64,000 bases of DNA from Theobroma cacao (lineage: Eukaryota; Streptophyta; Magnoliopsida; Malvales; Malvaceae): positions 2,942,634-3,006,633 of the forward strand of contig NC_030851.1 in NCBI RefSeq assembly GCF_000208745.1. The letters are read 5' to 3'. Of the stretch, positions 10,383 through 22,863 are shown one piece after another; position 1 is the first letter of the stretch; the number at the start of each line of letters is the position of its first letter. The notes under the pieces were generated by a model that saw nothing but the letters and a program-made list of their open reading frames with translations, had not been told where the DNA came from and made no database searches. Made by a program: the position numbers and the translations under genes.

Positions 10383-12713
10383 CGAAACTTACTTGTAAAC
10401 TCAAACCTGCAAGAAAACAAATGGGGTTTAAAGGAATTCAAAAAAACAAGCTGATGCTACATAAACAAGATAGAAATTAGAAGAAAAAAAATAGAATTAG
10501 TTCTTCGAGGAAATGAAGAAAATTGGGTCAAAGGGTAAGTAATTGGATACGGGATACGACCTGGAGGAGCCAATAGTCGAAGTGCTGGTGGGTAGAGTGT
10601 GGGTTTTCTAAGAAGAACCAAACGGATTGAACCGAAAGAGAAATGCGAGAATTGGTAAAGGCTTTACCTTCGCAGCTTTGCTTTGCATAAGCTCTTTTCC
10701 ACCGGCTTTGAACTGATTCCTTGGGTACAGCTAAAGATTTTGTTTAATCACAATTTGGGGAAAACAATAATAATATTAATTAACAATTAATACGAATGAT
10801 AGTAATCGATAAAGCTTAAACTCAAAAAAAGAGGTTCTTCGATCTTATCTGGCTCACTTGCGGAAGATTATTCTTTGAGTAAATTGCCCAAATAGTCCTT
10901 CATTCATACTACTATAATTATTCAATTTTATTATTTCTTTTTTCAATAAGATAATGGAGGATTCTAACAGTTGTAACATTTAATTGTGGAAAAGTCCACT
11001 TGAATTTTGTACCAATCCCCACGTAAATCTTGTATTCATTAAATAATACTCTTTCTATTCCATTTTGCTATTTTTAATTTGATTTAAAAAAATCAATGTA
11101 TTATATATTAAAATTTTAAATTTTTTAATAAAATAAATAAAAATACAGAAGAATTTACCGTTAAAAAATATAATTTTGAGACATTTAAAAAATAAAAAAA
11201 CAAGGCAACAAATAATTCTAATTCACTAAAAAAATCCTTTTTCAACTACTTTTCGTAAAAAAAAATAAGATTTCGTCAATAATGTGATTTACGGGTGGAA
11301 TTGTAACTTAATAGTGGAAAATTATTGACAAAGTTTATAGAAAATTCATACGAATTTCATTGAAAATTCAAAACGATTTCATTAGAAATGGCAATCAATT
11401 TTTTATTAAAAAACTTTATATTTCATCAGAAAAACTCTAATTAAAAATCATGTACCGCTAATTCAAAAGTTAAACTCAAATATTCTCTAATCATCAATTA
11501 TGAATTCTATTTATAGAACACTAATGACAAAATATTATCAAAAAATAATTGATCGAAACTGATCCTAATTTCTTAAAATGGGAGACAATTCACCTTATTT
11601 TTTTCCTTCAAAATCTCATCTTACATGTCACATGCTTAATTGTTGAACCCCAAGTCCATCAATGTACGGAATTGGAAATGGCTAGAACCGCAGCGATAGG
11701 AATCGGGGGAGATATCTTTGGGCGGAAGTGACGTGGGAAGACCCAATAATAGTCAACGTACACGTCAGATGCAACCTCTCCGAACCCCCCCACCCCCCCC
11801 CCCCCCCCCCCTCCCTGCCCCCATAAAAATTTAAAGAAAAAAAGGTAAAAGATTTGATCAGAGTCAGTCACCCCACTCTCCCAAAGGGCAAAAACCCGTA
11901 CGGATAGTAAAATATGGCGGGTAATAAGGAGGGCCCACAGTGCAATAAGTGTTCCATAATCACAAAATTCCCCCTCTTTTTTTTTGTCCACTTTCTAAAG
12001 CATGATTTTGATTTAAATGGAAAGGGACCTAATTGCAAATCTGGCTTTTCTCCTAATTAAAGAAGCTGTTTCAATTTGCAAATTTGCTTTTATTTTCCTG
12101 GGTTCTGAGTATGGCAGGATTGCTTTTCATTTCCTTTTCAAACAGAAAATGGAGAATCAAGAAAGTCCAATTAAGACTTGAATGAATGATGGGGGGGAGC
12201 GTACTGGTATGGAAAATAATGGAATTAGCTTTCCAATTTAGTGAGGTGAGAAAGCAGGGGCTGAGGGTGGGTTAGGTTGGAAATCTGACATAGCTTTCAA
12301 TCTCTCTCTCCTGTCACTGCCAAAGCCAAAAAATAATTGCCATCATATCTGATATGAATAATCAAATCAATCTGCCAGAATATATGTGCTTACTACTACC
12401 TAAAATAGGGTCAGGCACTAACTTCAGGAACGGCAAAAAAGATGCTCTGTCCTATTCCTGCGGTAATTTCTGTTCAATTGATTCATTTTTTTTTTTTGGT
12501 TGCTTAAGTACAAGTTTAATCTAAAGCCCAGAGTACCTAAAAAGGGGAAAAAACCAAAAAAATTAAGCAAAAATAAAAGACCTAGTGAGAATTCAATCCT
12601 AGAAGCCACATGGGTTATATTCAGCCATCATCATCTGTTTTTCTGTCTTTATCTTCTTTTTCTTTTTCTGGGGTTTTTTCCGTTCACATTTCCCCTGAAA
12701 TTTTTGGTCCTGC
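10383..12713. other. PIS 5' region and AT-rich spacer
   Basis: The first 300 bp or so hold the PIS 5' UTR, with a probable intron, and its promoter. From 10900 to 11640 the DNA is AT-rich and low-complexity. At 11785-11811 there is a cytosine run with one interruption. From 11820 to 12713 I see only spacer and, next to the RING gene, its 3' UTR. No open frame here resembles a known protein. Confidence 0.55.
11785..11811. repeat. Poly-C tract
   Basis: The tract is seven C, one A, then a run of about 19 C, followed by a C-rich tail. Runs this long are unusual in AT-rich plant DNA and prone to sequencing error, so the exact length should not be trusted. Confidence 0.85.
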
Positions 12714-13738
12714 CTAAGGAATCAGGGCCTCTATGCTAGCTTTCTTTGCCGTTCTACAAACGGGGCAAGAATCAAGAAAAGCTGCACAATCCTTGCATGA
12801 AGAAAGGTGTCTGCAAGGGAGGAACAAAACGCACGAATTTCGAGAATTGCAGCATTTGCAAACCATAATCGTCGGGGTTCTTGTTCTTTCTTCTTCGGCT
12901 TCTTCTTGTCCACGATCCACAACAAGTCCTGCGAAACCTCTGTTTTCCGCTGCTTCTATTCCTTCTCCGTTCACTTCACAGCATGACTCTGCATCGTCTA
13001 CCCCATTAAAACAACAAGACGCTTGTTCTCGTAGTTGTTCGAGACTGTTGTTTAGCGCCGCCACCATTACTTCATTTTCCTGTGCCACTCTTTGCCATGC
13101 TTGGCTCTCCATCTCTAGTTTCTTCAACAAATTTTGTAACTCCATTGTTTTACTTGTTGCTTTTGCTATCTCTTCATCCTTTTGTCTAAGCAAAAGGAAA
13201 GCTTTTGATTCTATTCTTTTTACCAAAGCTGCAACTTGTTGTTTCCTTTGCTCTTGCAGTAACAATATCAATCGCTCATTCTAAATAAAAGGAATAGAAC
13301 AAAAATTATCAGGAAACCAATTAAGAAAAGAGAAAGAACTTAAAAGAGAAAACCCAATAAATATTGCTTTTTCGTTCTAACCTGTGATCTGATAAACTGA
13401 TCAATCTCATGTCTTTGCTTCTCAACCTGAGAATCCATGCTTTGGCAATACATCATTGATTCACGATTGTTGTTGTTGGTGGTGGTGGTATTGATGTTCT
13501 TGATAGAGGAGGCAAGAAGACTGTTGTCAAAATAAAGACTTTGATTCCTTCGCTGCTGACTCTGAAGCTGCTGCAACTGTTGCTGCTGTTGTTGTAGTTG
13601 TTGTTGTTGCAGCTGTGATTTCTGTAGAAGACCGAAACAGAATTGATTAACCCCGCCACAACCATTATCAATCCAATCCTGGGAGCCGCACAATGGAAAC
13701 CCAATATTATCCGAATACAGCTGCGCTTGAATTGCCAT
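12714..13738 (-). CDS. BOI/BRG-type RING E3 ubiquitin ligase
   Basis: The two minus-strand exons are 13382-13738 (119 codons) and 12714-13280, giving 307 residues. The N terminus MAIQAQLYSDNIGFPLCG and the glutamine-rich stretch (residues about 44-62) precede a conserved segment, EIDQFIRSQ-NERLILLLQEQR, that spans the intron and is typical of plant BOI (Botrytis-susceptible1 interactor) relatives. A coiled-coil-like region follows, then a C-terminal RING with ligands C260, C263, C275, H277, C281, C284, C291 and C294. Family members are E3 ligases acting in defence, cell-death control and gibberellin/DELLA responses; that role is inferred here from homology. The start is chosen at MAIQ because this is the family-like beginning; an in-frame upstream ATG would add 12 residues. 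GA microsatellites lie in its 5' region. Confidence 0.93.
13566..13620 (-). repeat. CAG/CAA-type trinucleotide tract coding for glutamine
   Basis: On the coding strand this is a run of mixed CAG/CAA codons, interrupted by a few leucines, inside exon 1 of the RING gene. Mixed codons make it less slippery than a pure CAG run, but length variation between accessions is likely. Confidence 0.85.
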
Positions 13739-13989
13739 TCTTTTCTTGTTTTTTTCTTTCAAAGCAGCCAACAACCCTCAAAAGAACCAAAACAAAAAGA
13801 AGAAAGAAAGCAACACCCTTTTCCTTCAAATATTTTCCTTTTCCCACAAGATCAGATCAAAAACTAAAATGGGTTTTTCTCCTTTGGATCATAGAAAGCC
13901 TAAAGAACTCTCTACCACCCCTTCTTCTTTGATATTCAAGGAACATATAGAAAACAAAAGGGGGTGGAGGGTGGTGGTGTATATTTATA

Positions 13990-14013
13990 AGAGAGAGAGA
14001 GAGAGAGAGAGAG
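13990..14013. repeat. (GA)n microsatellite in the 5' region of the RING gene
   Basis: A pure GA run of about 12 units. Similar shorter GA runs occur at about 14060-14077 and 14219-14236. GA/CT runs are frequent in plant 5' UTRs and core promoters, so a regulatory role is possible but not shown. Confidence 0.9.
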
Positions 14014-14110
14014 GAGGGTGAGGATGTGAATTAAGTAACTGAAAAAACTTGAAAAGGAAAGAGAGAGAGAGAGAGAGCCTAGGATACTATTTTCTGCTTT
14101 TTGTTTTCTC

Positions 14111-14212
14111 TAATAATAATAATATAAACCCAATCGTCCGAAGCATTANTTGTCTTCTTTTTTTATTTTTATAATAATAATAATAATATAAACCCAATCG
14201 TCCGAAGCATTA
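14111..14212. repeat. 64-bp-spaced direct repeat flanking an N
   Basis: Bases 14111-14148 recur at 14175-14212, a 38-bp match that includes aaacccaatcgtccgaagca. An undetermined base sits at 14149, immediately after the first copy, and GA-rich DNA flanks both sides. It may be a true tandem duplication or an assembly join where one segment was written twice. Confidence 0.85.
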
Positions 14213-16424
14213 AAGAGAGGGAGAGAGAGAGAGAGCTGTATAGGACGAGCCGACGGGGTAAGCAACAACGTATACATGCAGATTTTGTGACTAAACCATC
14301 GGGTCAGAGATTTCAGAGGCGTTTGTTTTCCCCTTGGAATAAAAAGAAAATTCAATTCCAAAGTGGATTCACTCATTTATTGGGTAAAGACTTTAGAGAA
14401 AGAAAGAGACTCTGAATTGGTCAGTTTTTATTTTTGGGGGAGAGAGAGATGAAGGATCAGAGATGTGTCAGTTTAGTCATTTGGAAAAGCCTGAAGAATA
14501 GGATTCTTATAATAATTTTGCTCTCGTTTCTTTCTCGGATTTCTACATTTCTCTTAATTTTTTGGGAATACAAATTTCTAGTATTTTATCTTATTTTTGG
14601 GAACATAAATTTATTAATTCTTTTAATTAATTTTTTGTCCATTGATATGGTCTACCTTAATTAAGCACTCCAATATGGTATATGTGTGGTTAACCTCTTA
14701 AATTTGCCAAGTCAGCGTTAAGCAATTTAACACTCACAAAAAATAGAAAGACTATCTGGAATTCAGTGGAAAATCACAGAGTGATTTAATTAAATTGCCA
14801 AAATAACCGAGAAATTATCTGGCTGGTTTGGTTTGGATTTTCTTTCCTTGTCTGCCTGTAATCCCCTCCTACAAGTTAGATTTGGAATTTGTATTGTAAT
14901 CTGGTATATAATTTTGCTGGATAATCTACACCAGTTTGCTTCAGGATAAACTCATAGAAATTGTACAAGATTTCTTGAAACAATAGAAAAGCAAATTTGT
15001 AGGGCTTACAGCAAAAGCATACCTACAAAGTTTGAATTTTCTTCCAATGGTCTTCTTTTAATTAAAGAATAAGTTTAAGAGTATTTAATAATGCTGAAAA
15101 GTTATCTCAATGAAACTATACTATTAACGTATTTATTAAATTATTAAACTATACCTACGAATTACGCAAATTCATTTTCGCTATTTAAATTCGAAATCCT
15201 TGAAAGACAAAAAAAAAAAAAACCCCCTTTGCACATGTTTATAAATTCGAACTGATCTTAACTGGGGTAACCCTTTTTCCTATATTTATCTAAACTTTTT
15301 CATCGGTTTCTTGCTGGCTGGAATTTAAAATTCACATGAATGCATTTTGAACTTGAGCACGTTATTGTTGTTTAAAGAGCAGCCAAGCTTTAAAGAAAGA
15401 AAATTACTAATGTTATTAATTTGGAAGTAACTGAAAGTCTTATCGAACTTGGCTGGTACAGCCAACAAGCTAAAGGATGAATTTCCTTTGAGAAAAATGA
15501 GGCAGAATTGGGAGAAATTCAAAGCCGGTGGGAGGTTGCCCGAAACCCACAAGAAGCCATGGAGATAAGAGTCACTAGGCACTCCGAAAACAACTGCCCT
15601 TCCACCCATGGGTGTCTTATCTGACATTGGTTTTTTCCAAGCCAAAAACCAGGACTTCTATATTTAAATTCTTCCCCCATGTGTCACACCCAAGGTTAAA
15701 GATAATGATGTCTTTGTGTCTCTCATAATTGAGTCCCAATTGGAATAATCCAAAATTTTCCCTTTTCCATACTGTACGTAACACCTTTGTACACTTCAAT
15801 TATTTGCTATATGTGAAACTCTTTTTTACTAAGCGGTATCAGTTCATGTATCTTCTCAACTGGATGCTCCTTACTTTCATGGAAAGAATCCAATTAATTA
15901 CTGTTAGAAATTAAATTAAACTACTTTTTCGAGAACCCAAAATGTATTTGGGTTTGGGTTTGGATTGTGAGTCTAATCGATCAAAGGATCATAGATATAA
16001 TTTCAAAGTATAACTCAATTATCTAACCAAACTAAATTGAACTTTCTCTTTGAAAAAGAAAGTTGTGATCAATATCATCTGTTGTGTTTAGTCGGGGCTT
16101 GTACTCATCAGTGTATTGACAAAGATAGAATGGTCTAATCTCATGCAGAACTCTTATCAAATTCCCACTAGGCATTGAGAATCCAGAACTCTTATCTGGG
16201 AAGATGATCTGTCTCTCTGGTACTCCACATGCACGAACTTGCCAATGCATAATCAACACCTCCATGACTAGGAAAGACCCCACATATTTGAACTGGTTAT
16301 TGCTAAGTTACAATGGATCCTAAATCACGGAAAATTTGTCCAATGTCAGCAAGATTCTAGAGGTCCAACATGCAGAGATAAAAAGTCCATGGAAAAATCC
16401 TGGTTACAATGGAAACACAGTTCC

Positions 16425-16751
16425 CTAGACCTTTTTATTTTTCTCAAATACTGTTATATTTACATGATATATATCGAATGCGGGGAAAAAAGGGTGGCTA
16501 TCTTTATTTTGAAAGCGTTGTTTCCGTTCGCATTCGAGAAGGAAGCAGAGAGGAAACATGGTGAGAGCTAGCCATGGCACAATATGGGAAAGGGTGGCCC
16601 CCATGTGCTGCCCACCATGAGTCCTATTCCCCTCTACATGTTCATGATCCTTTTGCTGCCCGGCTCCTTCTGCATCGACGGTGCAGACCATGTGAAATTG
16701 TGAAAACACCAAGATCAACCCCAGGACCCTGGCTAGCACACTCCACTTCAC
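16425..16751 (-). CDS. Possible small secreted protein (uncertain)
   Basis: A 108-codon frame begins MKWSVLARVLGLILVFSQFH, which looks like a signal peptide (basic start, hydrophobic core, small residues near VDA). It continues with a hydrophilic His/Gly-rich stretch (residues about 28-52) and a second hydrophobic stretch (residues about 58-72). A splice-acceptor-like pyrimidine/AG sequence lies just before the ATG, so a 5' UTR intron is possible. I do not recognise the family. The C-terminal part, from about residue 73, looks like random sequence, so the true gene might end or splice earlier, or the frame may be chance. Confidence 0.25.
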   Translation of the reverse strand: MKWSVLARVLGLILVFSQFHMVCTVDAEGAGQQKDHEHVEGNRTHGGQHMGATLSHIVPWLALTMFPLCFLLECERKQRFQNKDSHPFFPAFDIYHVNITVFEKNKKV

Positions 16752-19706
16752 TTCATTGACCAGCTGTAATTAAAAAAAAAAAAGGAATGAAAGAAAAAGT
16801 TGGAATTTTGTTTATTTATTTGGGTTTTTTCGGTGTCTGCAAAAATCCAAAGCCCATTCTCGTATTTGGTGCGAAGTGTAGCTGCAGCTTCCCAACTACT
16901 TACTTCTGTTTGTTTTCTTTTGCTTTTGGCAAAGTGATTCTGAAGTCGACCCAATCTTGGGGTTTTTACTCCTCACTTCCCATAATAGAGGCCCGTCCCC
17001 ACTTCAAAAGTACAGTGTGTGAAATGTGAATGATGATGGATCTTTGGCCAAAACTATGAGGCATGGAAAAAGAGCCACAGCCATTCCAGTTTCTCCATCA
17101 TGTTTTCAAAATGATAATAATGATTTGACCCTTTTCTTTTTGCGTGTTGGAAACACGGTGATTGCTTAATCAATGGTGGAGATATAGACATAGACAAACA
17201 ACCTAATGGAAAAAGAGTGGTGATTGTAGTACTGATCCATTAACGCGGAGGTGAAACTTCGACGATGCATGTCAAGCATGTACTTGTTAAGCATTTTGTT
17301 TTCTACGTGGCTTAGTAAGCATGCATTGACACAAGGACCCTGAATTAAGGGCCTTTGATTTCCATCATTAGCTAAAAACATGAATTGGTGAATGATTAGA
17401 ATCTGTCATTTTCCTTGCTCATTTCAAACACCATCTCAAATTCTCAACGTAATTGTTCAAAACAAATTCGACCGCTGACCAAACCCAAATTTTTGAACTT
17501 ACTATAACACACGGGAACCGAAGATCTTGACAATTCAAGATCATATTCATATATGTAGGTCAAGATAAGCTTTCTTTACTAAGGAATATGCCAGTTTTTT
17601 CTTTCTATCTTTCTTTCTTTCTCTTTTTTTTTTTTTTTGATGGAAGAAAAATGGGACTATCAAAGCTTTTGCCAATTGATCAGTTGCTTTATTAATGGGC
17701 ATAGACTTTGAAAGAGACGAGACGGTGACTCGAGGAGTTGTTGTTAGACCACCGAGGCTGCACCTAGCCGAGGGGTAAGGTCCCATCCTCATGCATGTGA
17801 CCCACCAATACAAATATTTAAAGTCGTATCTTTGTGATGAGTGAGACTTTCTATGCCCACAATTTCAGACTTGCCAATGGCCAAGACCCTTCGCTGCAAA
17901 CGGTCTTTAAAGGACCACCCCTCAATGCCTCTCTCATGACATTTTGGAAAAAGAAAACAAAAAAGTTTTTAAATACAATCATAACTGCTGGAATTGTTCA
18001 AATGACACAAGCATGATCCAGGCATGAAAACTGAATGACTGTAAACATTTTAGCAATACACGGCGCAGAAGCACCGAATGAAGGTTCAGGTTATCTGTAT
18101 GCCTTTTTGACTATGTAAAAAATTGGATTATTGGGGTGTTAAATTACAGTAAGAAAATTAATATTCAAATCCAATAACCGTAAGTAACGTTCGAGTCTCG
18201 AGAGACAAATTATGGTGGGGGGGCAGGCAAAGGTTTGATTGTCGATCAGCATCTTGACTGGGACTGTTGAGTATTGAAGGTGATATGGTCTGGTGTCCAC
18301 AGCAAACCTGCTTTATTTGTCTGTGTTTGTGCAGCAGCCATACATGCATGCTTGGAACAATTAACCATTAGTATAATACAAAAAAAAAAAGCCACTGTTA
18401 CATGTGGAAGTGGATGGAATTGGTGGACTGGAAACATTTGGAGAGATACATTCAATCATCCATATCAAAGTCTGCATGATAAATAATAATTGCCAAGACT
18501 AGATCCACTGTATATGCAGTCTGCAGCCAGGGATGCTTTGCACACAAAAATTATTATTGGAAGGTTATGATTAAATATTTGACTCCCCTACCATTCTTTA
18601 GTCTCACTCAAATCCAATTTATCAAACCAGAAAATGTCATTCGAGATGTACAATACTATACAAGTTTCAAGAGTGGCATTGAAGCTGCAGAATTGATGTA
18701 AATTAAGGGTGAGAAAAAGAGGTAGTGATTAATTTCTTTTTGAAAGTTGAATTAACTAAAGATTCTCTTCTGGGCTATGACAATTGAGAACTGAGTAGCA
18801 TTACTCCTTGTAAACTTAACAACCCATGGCAGCTGAACTTGCGCCTTGCATTGCGAGTCTTGGTTGTATAAACATGGAGATCTGATATCACAAGTAAAAA
18901 CCAGTAAATGGAGATGCCCAGTACAATTAAAGCAATGACTTGTTCAAAACGAAAAGGAAAGCAGGTACATGCGACAGGAAAAAACCCTTGAAAACATTTA
19001 ATAGTATGTTTAGACTTCTCCATTCCAACAGGTATCTACAGGGAATATAGAATATATCAGCATGAAAGCATGATGAAAGAAGCCAATGACTTGTAATCAT
19101 TACTTATGTTAAGTTAAAATCAGAAGCTGGAAGAACCGTTTTGATTATTTTGTAAAACAGAGGATTATAAAGGCTGAACAATTTGGGATAAAATATATTT
19201 CTCCATTCCTACAAAAGGAAATTGCAGTTGGCAAATCCGAAGTAGTGATCAACTTCATCCTTTTCTTTCTGGTTTTTAGGTTCTTGGGCCCATATTGCAC
19301 ATCTCATGAGGGCAATTAAAATAGTACCCAGTACTACAAATACAAGGGTTCTTCCCATTTTGCTCCATGTTTGCTCTCTTGGGATGTTCATAGCAGAAAA
19401 AAAATAAATAAATAAATAAAAAGAAAGAGTTGGTTAATGTGACCCATGCAATATGTCAGGTGATTTCACATTTCTACATTGGAGACCGACACACGCAAGT
19501 CATGTGCAGTGTGGTGCCTTTGGTGGAGTCCCATGCCTTTCTTTAATTCTGGTCTTTTTTTCAATGCTGCTCTCACAAAAGGTAAACAAGAAAAAAAAAA
19601 AGAAAAGGAAGAAAACTTGCTTTAAGTGCTTCCCGTGCAACCTTGACTGCATATTTTTGTTCTTTGCTGCCATCACCAATCTGTACGTGGATGACTTGAA
19701 GTGGCA

Positions 19707-19730
19707 CTCTCTCTCTCTCTCTCTCTCTCT
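19707..19730. repeat. (CT)12 microsatellite
   Basis: A pure CT dinucleotide run in intergenic DNA, likely polymorphic. Confidence 0.95.
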
Positions 19731-22467
19731 CAGTGTAGAAACATTGAACCATTACTCGTATCCTTTTTGTTTGAATCTCGGTATGGTTCGTAACGTTTCT
19801 TTAAAGCAAGCAAAATCAACGGGATCTTCTTTTTCTAAATTTGACTTACTCTGTTTTCCAAGAAACTCACTCCCACCATAACTAGCCACGAACACAGCAT
19901 TGACCCTGACCCTTTTTCTTTTTCCAGTCCTGAGAAACAGGGGGTCTGTCTTGTTCCTCTTTTTGACGTCTGAAAACCAAACTCGAAAATCATATATATA
20001 GCTACAATAAAGTCGTGCATATCCATATCTGCCTATGTAGCTTTGTTCTTTAACTTTTAAAAGGATTGTAAGTTTCCATTAACAAAAAGCACTAACTAAG
20101 CTTCACCCTTCTTGGCCTTTTCTCTGTAACCTTATATTGAAAGGAAGGGCTTATTAAGGGAAAACAAGCTCAAGCGGGATTGTTGTAATATTGAATCTTT
20201 GGGGCTTAAATCTTGGTTTAATTATTGACTTTGTGGTCACAGCAAGAAAAGAAGCACAGATGAAAGTGCTTCCTAATTAACTGGTTGCGTGGTCTTTTTT
20301 TAAAAAAATTTTGGGTGGAAAAGAAAAAACAGTCTACAATGTGAATCAACAGTCAAAATTTGAAACGAATTCCAACATCTTGACTTGGAAATGATGCGTT
20401 TATTCTATTCTAGAAAGATGAAGAAAATAATTAATCTGTTCTTCTTCTTTTGGGATGCCAAGGCCATGGTCTACTTATATGAAAATTAATCCGCGGAACA
20501 ACTTTGTTCAGTCAATCTACCAAACTTCAATGAAAGTAGAGACCAATGTGAATCTTGGGGAGCCAGTCTTGTTTCTTTTTCTGTCAAAAATAATTCATCT
20601 CTACTAGAATGTCTTTCCCCAAGAGCCACAGTACTACTGGATAAAATCTGTGTAAAGATATCAATAACTTCATGGCTTGCATCTAAGTTTTACCGCTAAT
20701 AGTAAATATGTGTAGCCCAAAAAAAAAAAGATATTGCAACTTAAAGAACTTTTAAGCAAGTTTAAACAACAATTAAAGAAAGGAATGGTGCTTCCCATGA
20801 GGGTACTCAAGTGGGCTTGAACTTTTGTCATTTCTACAGAAATGGGGCCTGCAAATGCTACTCCAACACTTATCGCAATCTCAGTTTTTGGCATTGAATT
20901 TTGATCACGGGACCCAACGTATTCCACCGCTCCATTCAAGGAAAAGGAACTCACCTCAAAACATGATTAGGCCCATGAGGCCATGACCAATCTATTCCAT
21001 GGCAGATTAACAATTGGCAGTCACACCTCTCACGCCTGGCTTGTGCAACCAATATCAATAACACCCTCTCACCTTGCGCCCCATGGTTAAGGCGATGATA
21101 GATGAAACCATGCCTACAATTTTTGCTTACAAATCCATGGAGGGATAACGTATTTATCAAGGCCATTAGCAAATTTCTGAATCCAACAGCCCCTTGGGAA
21201 TTGGGTCAAGTGGACTTAGATTCAAACTGGTATGTTTTCGAAATTAGGCTCTTTGGTTGAGCATGCAAAGCTGCTTCCTAAAGGACCCAAGCTCCTTCCC
21301 CCACCTTTTCAACAACAATCACTACATGATATTGCCTTGCTTACTTTTAATGTAAAACACTTGATCATTAATAAAAACAATTAAGAATTATTGAATTACG
21401 ATTGGATTTTAATTTCCTGGTTGATGAAAGGTATGATTTCATTGCTATATAAAACTATTACCAATTTACTATTGAATAATTATAACATTGTAATTCTCTC
21501 CAAAAAAAAAGAATTATAACATTGTAATCATTTTTTTTATTTTTTATTTTTAATTATTTATCTTTATAACATATTTTTGATAAAGGGTTTGATTAACGTG
21601 TACCTGTAAGTACTTGTTTAAAATAGTTAAAATATCATTTTAAAAAAGCTTTTTTGCATTTAATACATTATTTTTAACAAATTCAATTGGAAATAATACA
21701 TTGTTGATTTTTTTTATTATTTTAATATCAACTTAGCCGGTGCTGGTTAACATCTCACTTTAATAAATTAAGTTAAAAAAAACAAAAAAATGTTACAATC
21801 AAACAAATTATTGAGTGAAATATTGAGATGACTATCTAAAGGACCTAAAGTTGATTTGATTGAGGATAAAGAAATGAATGAAAAGGGTATATCTTGTTGT
21901 GCCATTCCCATTTGACAAGGATAAAGTAGAAGACAACTACAACAACTATGATCTAAATTGCAGACGAATATCATTCAAACAACATTATTATGTAGCTGAA
22001 CATATAATTCAATGATATTTAAGGGATTTTGTTTGAATCTCTTTTCCAATCAAACAAGAAGAAAGAAACATAAGGTTACTGTGTTTCTTGATGAACTGAT
22101 CTAAATTTAGATATGGTACCAATTAAACTATTGGGCTTTTCTTGTATTTTATGGGCTTGGATTGAAATATTATTCTCTAAATAAAAAAGGCAGAACTCAT
22201 GGGGCCCATTGTACCAAAAATTCAAAAGGACCCACCCACCATTTATTCTTACAGCACCCAACTCATGGTCATGGGGACCCAACATAAGAGCCAAGGTTCC
22301 CAACCTCAACATCATTCATAACAACACTAACTATGGCTGGATGCTGAGGGGTCCACAGTTGGACCACAGCCAGCGCCAACCCTAAGAGCGTGGATTCATC
22401 CTCTGATCCCGCGCCAAACAAGGAAATAAGTGGACCCCCCAAAACACATACACACATACTGTCAGGA

Positions 22468-22633
22468 GTCGGTGTTACCTACATGGATAGCCTCGTCCAA
22501 AAACTCATCGATTCTCTACAATTACTATCGAGTACAACCGAGACACGTGGCGCAAAACTGGCTGAACACAAGAATCCAATGACATAGATTTCTATGAAGG
22601 CAGACACCAGAGCAAAAAACTTCTCCTATATAA
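22468..22633 (+). promoter_or_regulatory. HIPP26-like promoter: DRE core, ABRE and TATA box
   Basis: GTCGGT at 22468-22473 is the reverse complement of ACCGAC, the DRE/CRT core bound by DREB/CBF factors. ACACGTGGC at 22543-22551 is a strong ABRE (G-box core ACGT). TATATAA at 22627-22633 lies about 230 bases before the start codon, leaving a 5' UTR of roughly 200 bases. This arrangement is typical of drought- and ABA-induced plant genes. Confidence 0.6.
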
Positions 22634-22863
22634 AGTGGAGGAATGCCTAGCTGTGTGACTATCATACTATCATTATCACTCTTTGGTCGGGGAACGCTTC
22701 CGGAAGGATATTTTGGTGGCCCGCATTCTTATCTTGTATATACTGAGAAATTCTTCTACTGTTACTTTAAGCAGCTTCTCCTTTTTCTTTTTGGTACTCT
22801 AATTATCAAAAGAGAGAAAAAAACAGGGAAGGAAAAAAAAACAGAGAGAGAAATAAACAAAAA

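Larger units (their letters stand above)
14213..22626. other. Gene-poor region of about 8.4 kb
   Basis: I find no gene that I can name between the RING gene and the HIPP gene. Short open frames occur throughout, for example at 15325-15645, 16032-16283, 18775-19023 and 19209-19391 on the minus strand. They lack homology I recognise, and I do not call them genes. One frame with a signal-peptide-like start (16425-16751) is listed separately. A CT microsatellite lies at 19707-19730. The stretch 21340-22020 is AT-rich. A distant regulatory region or an unrecognised non-coding RNA cannot be excluded. Confidence 0.5.

Noticed and set aside
11659..11991. 110-codon minus-strand frame with a glycine run
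   Set aside because: The glycines come from the poly-C tract, and the rest has no similarity to known proteins.
12733..13284. 183-codon plus-strand frame
   Set aside because: It is antisense to the RING gene's second exon, and its composition is the mirror of that coding sequence.
18775..19391. Two short minus-strand frames with hydrophobic stretches
   Set aside because: There are no recognisable family, splice links or start context to support them; hydrophobic frames are common by chance in AT-rich DNA.
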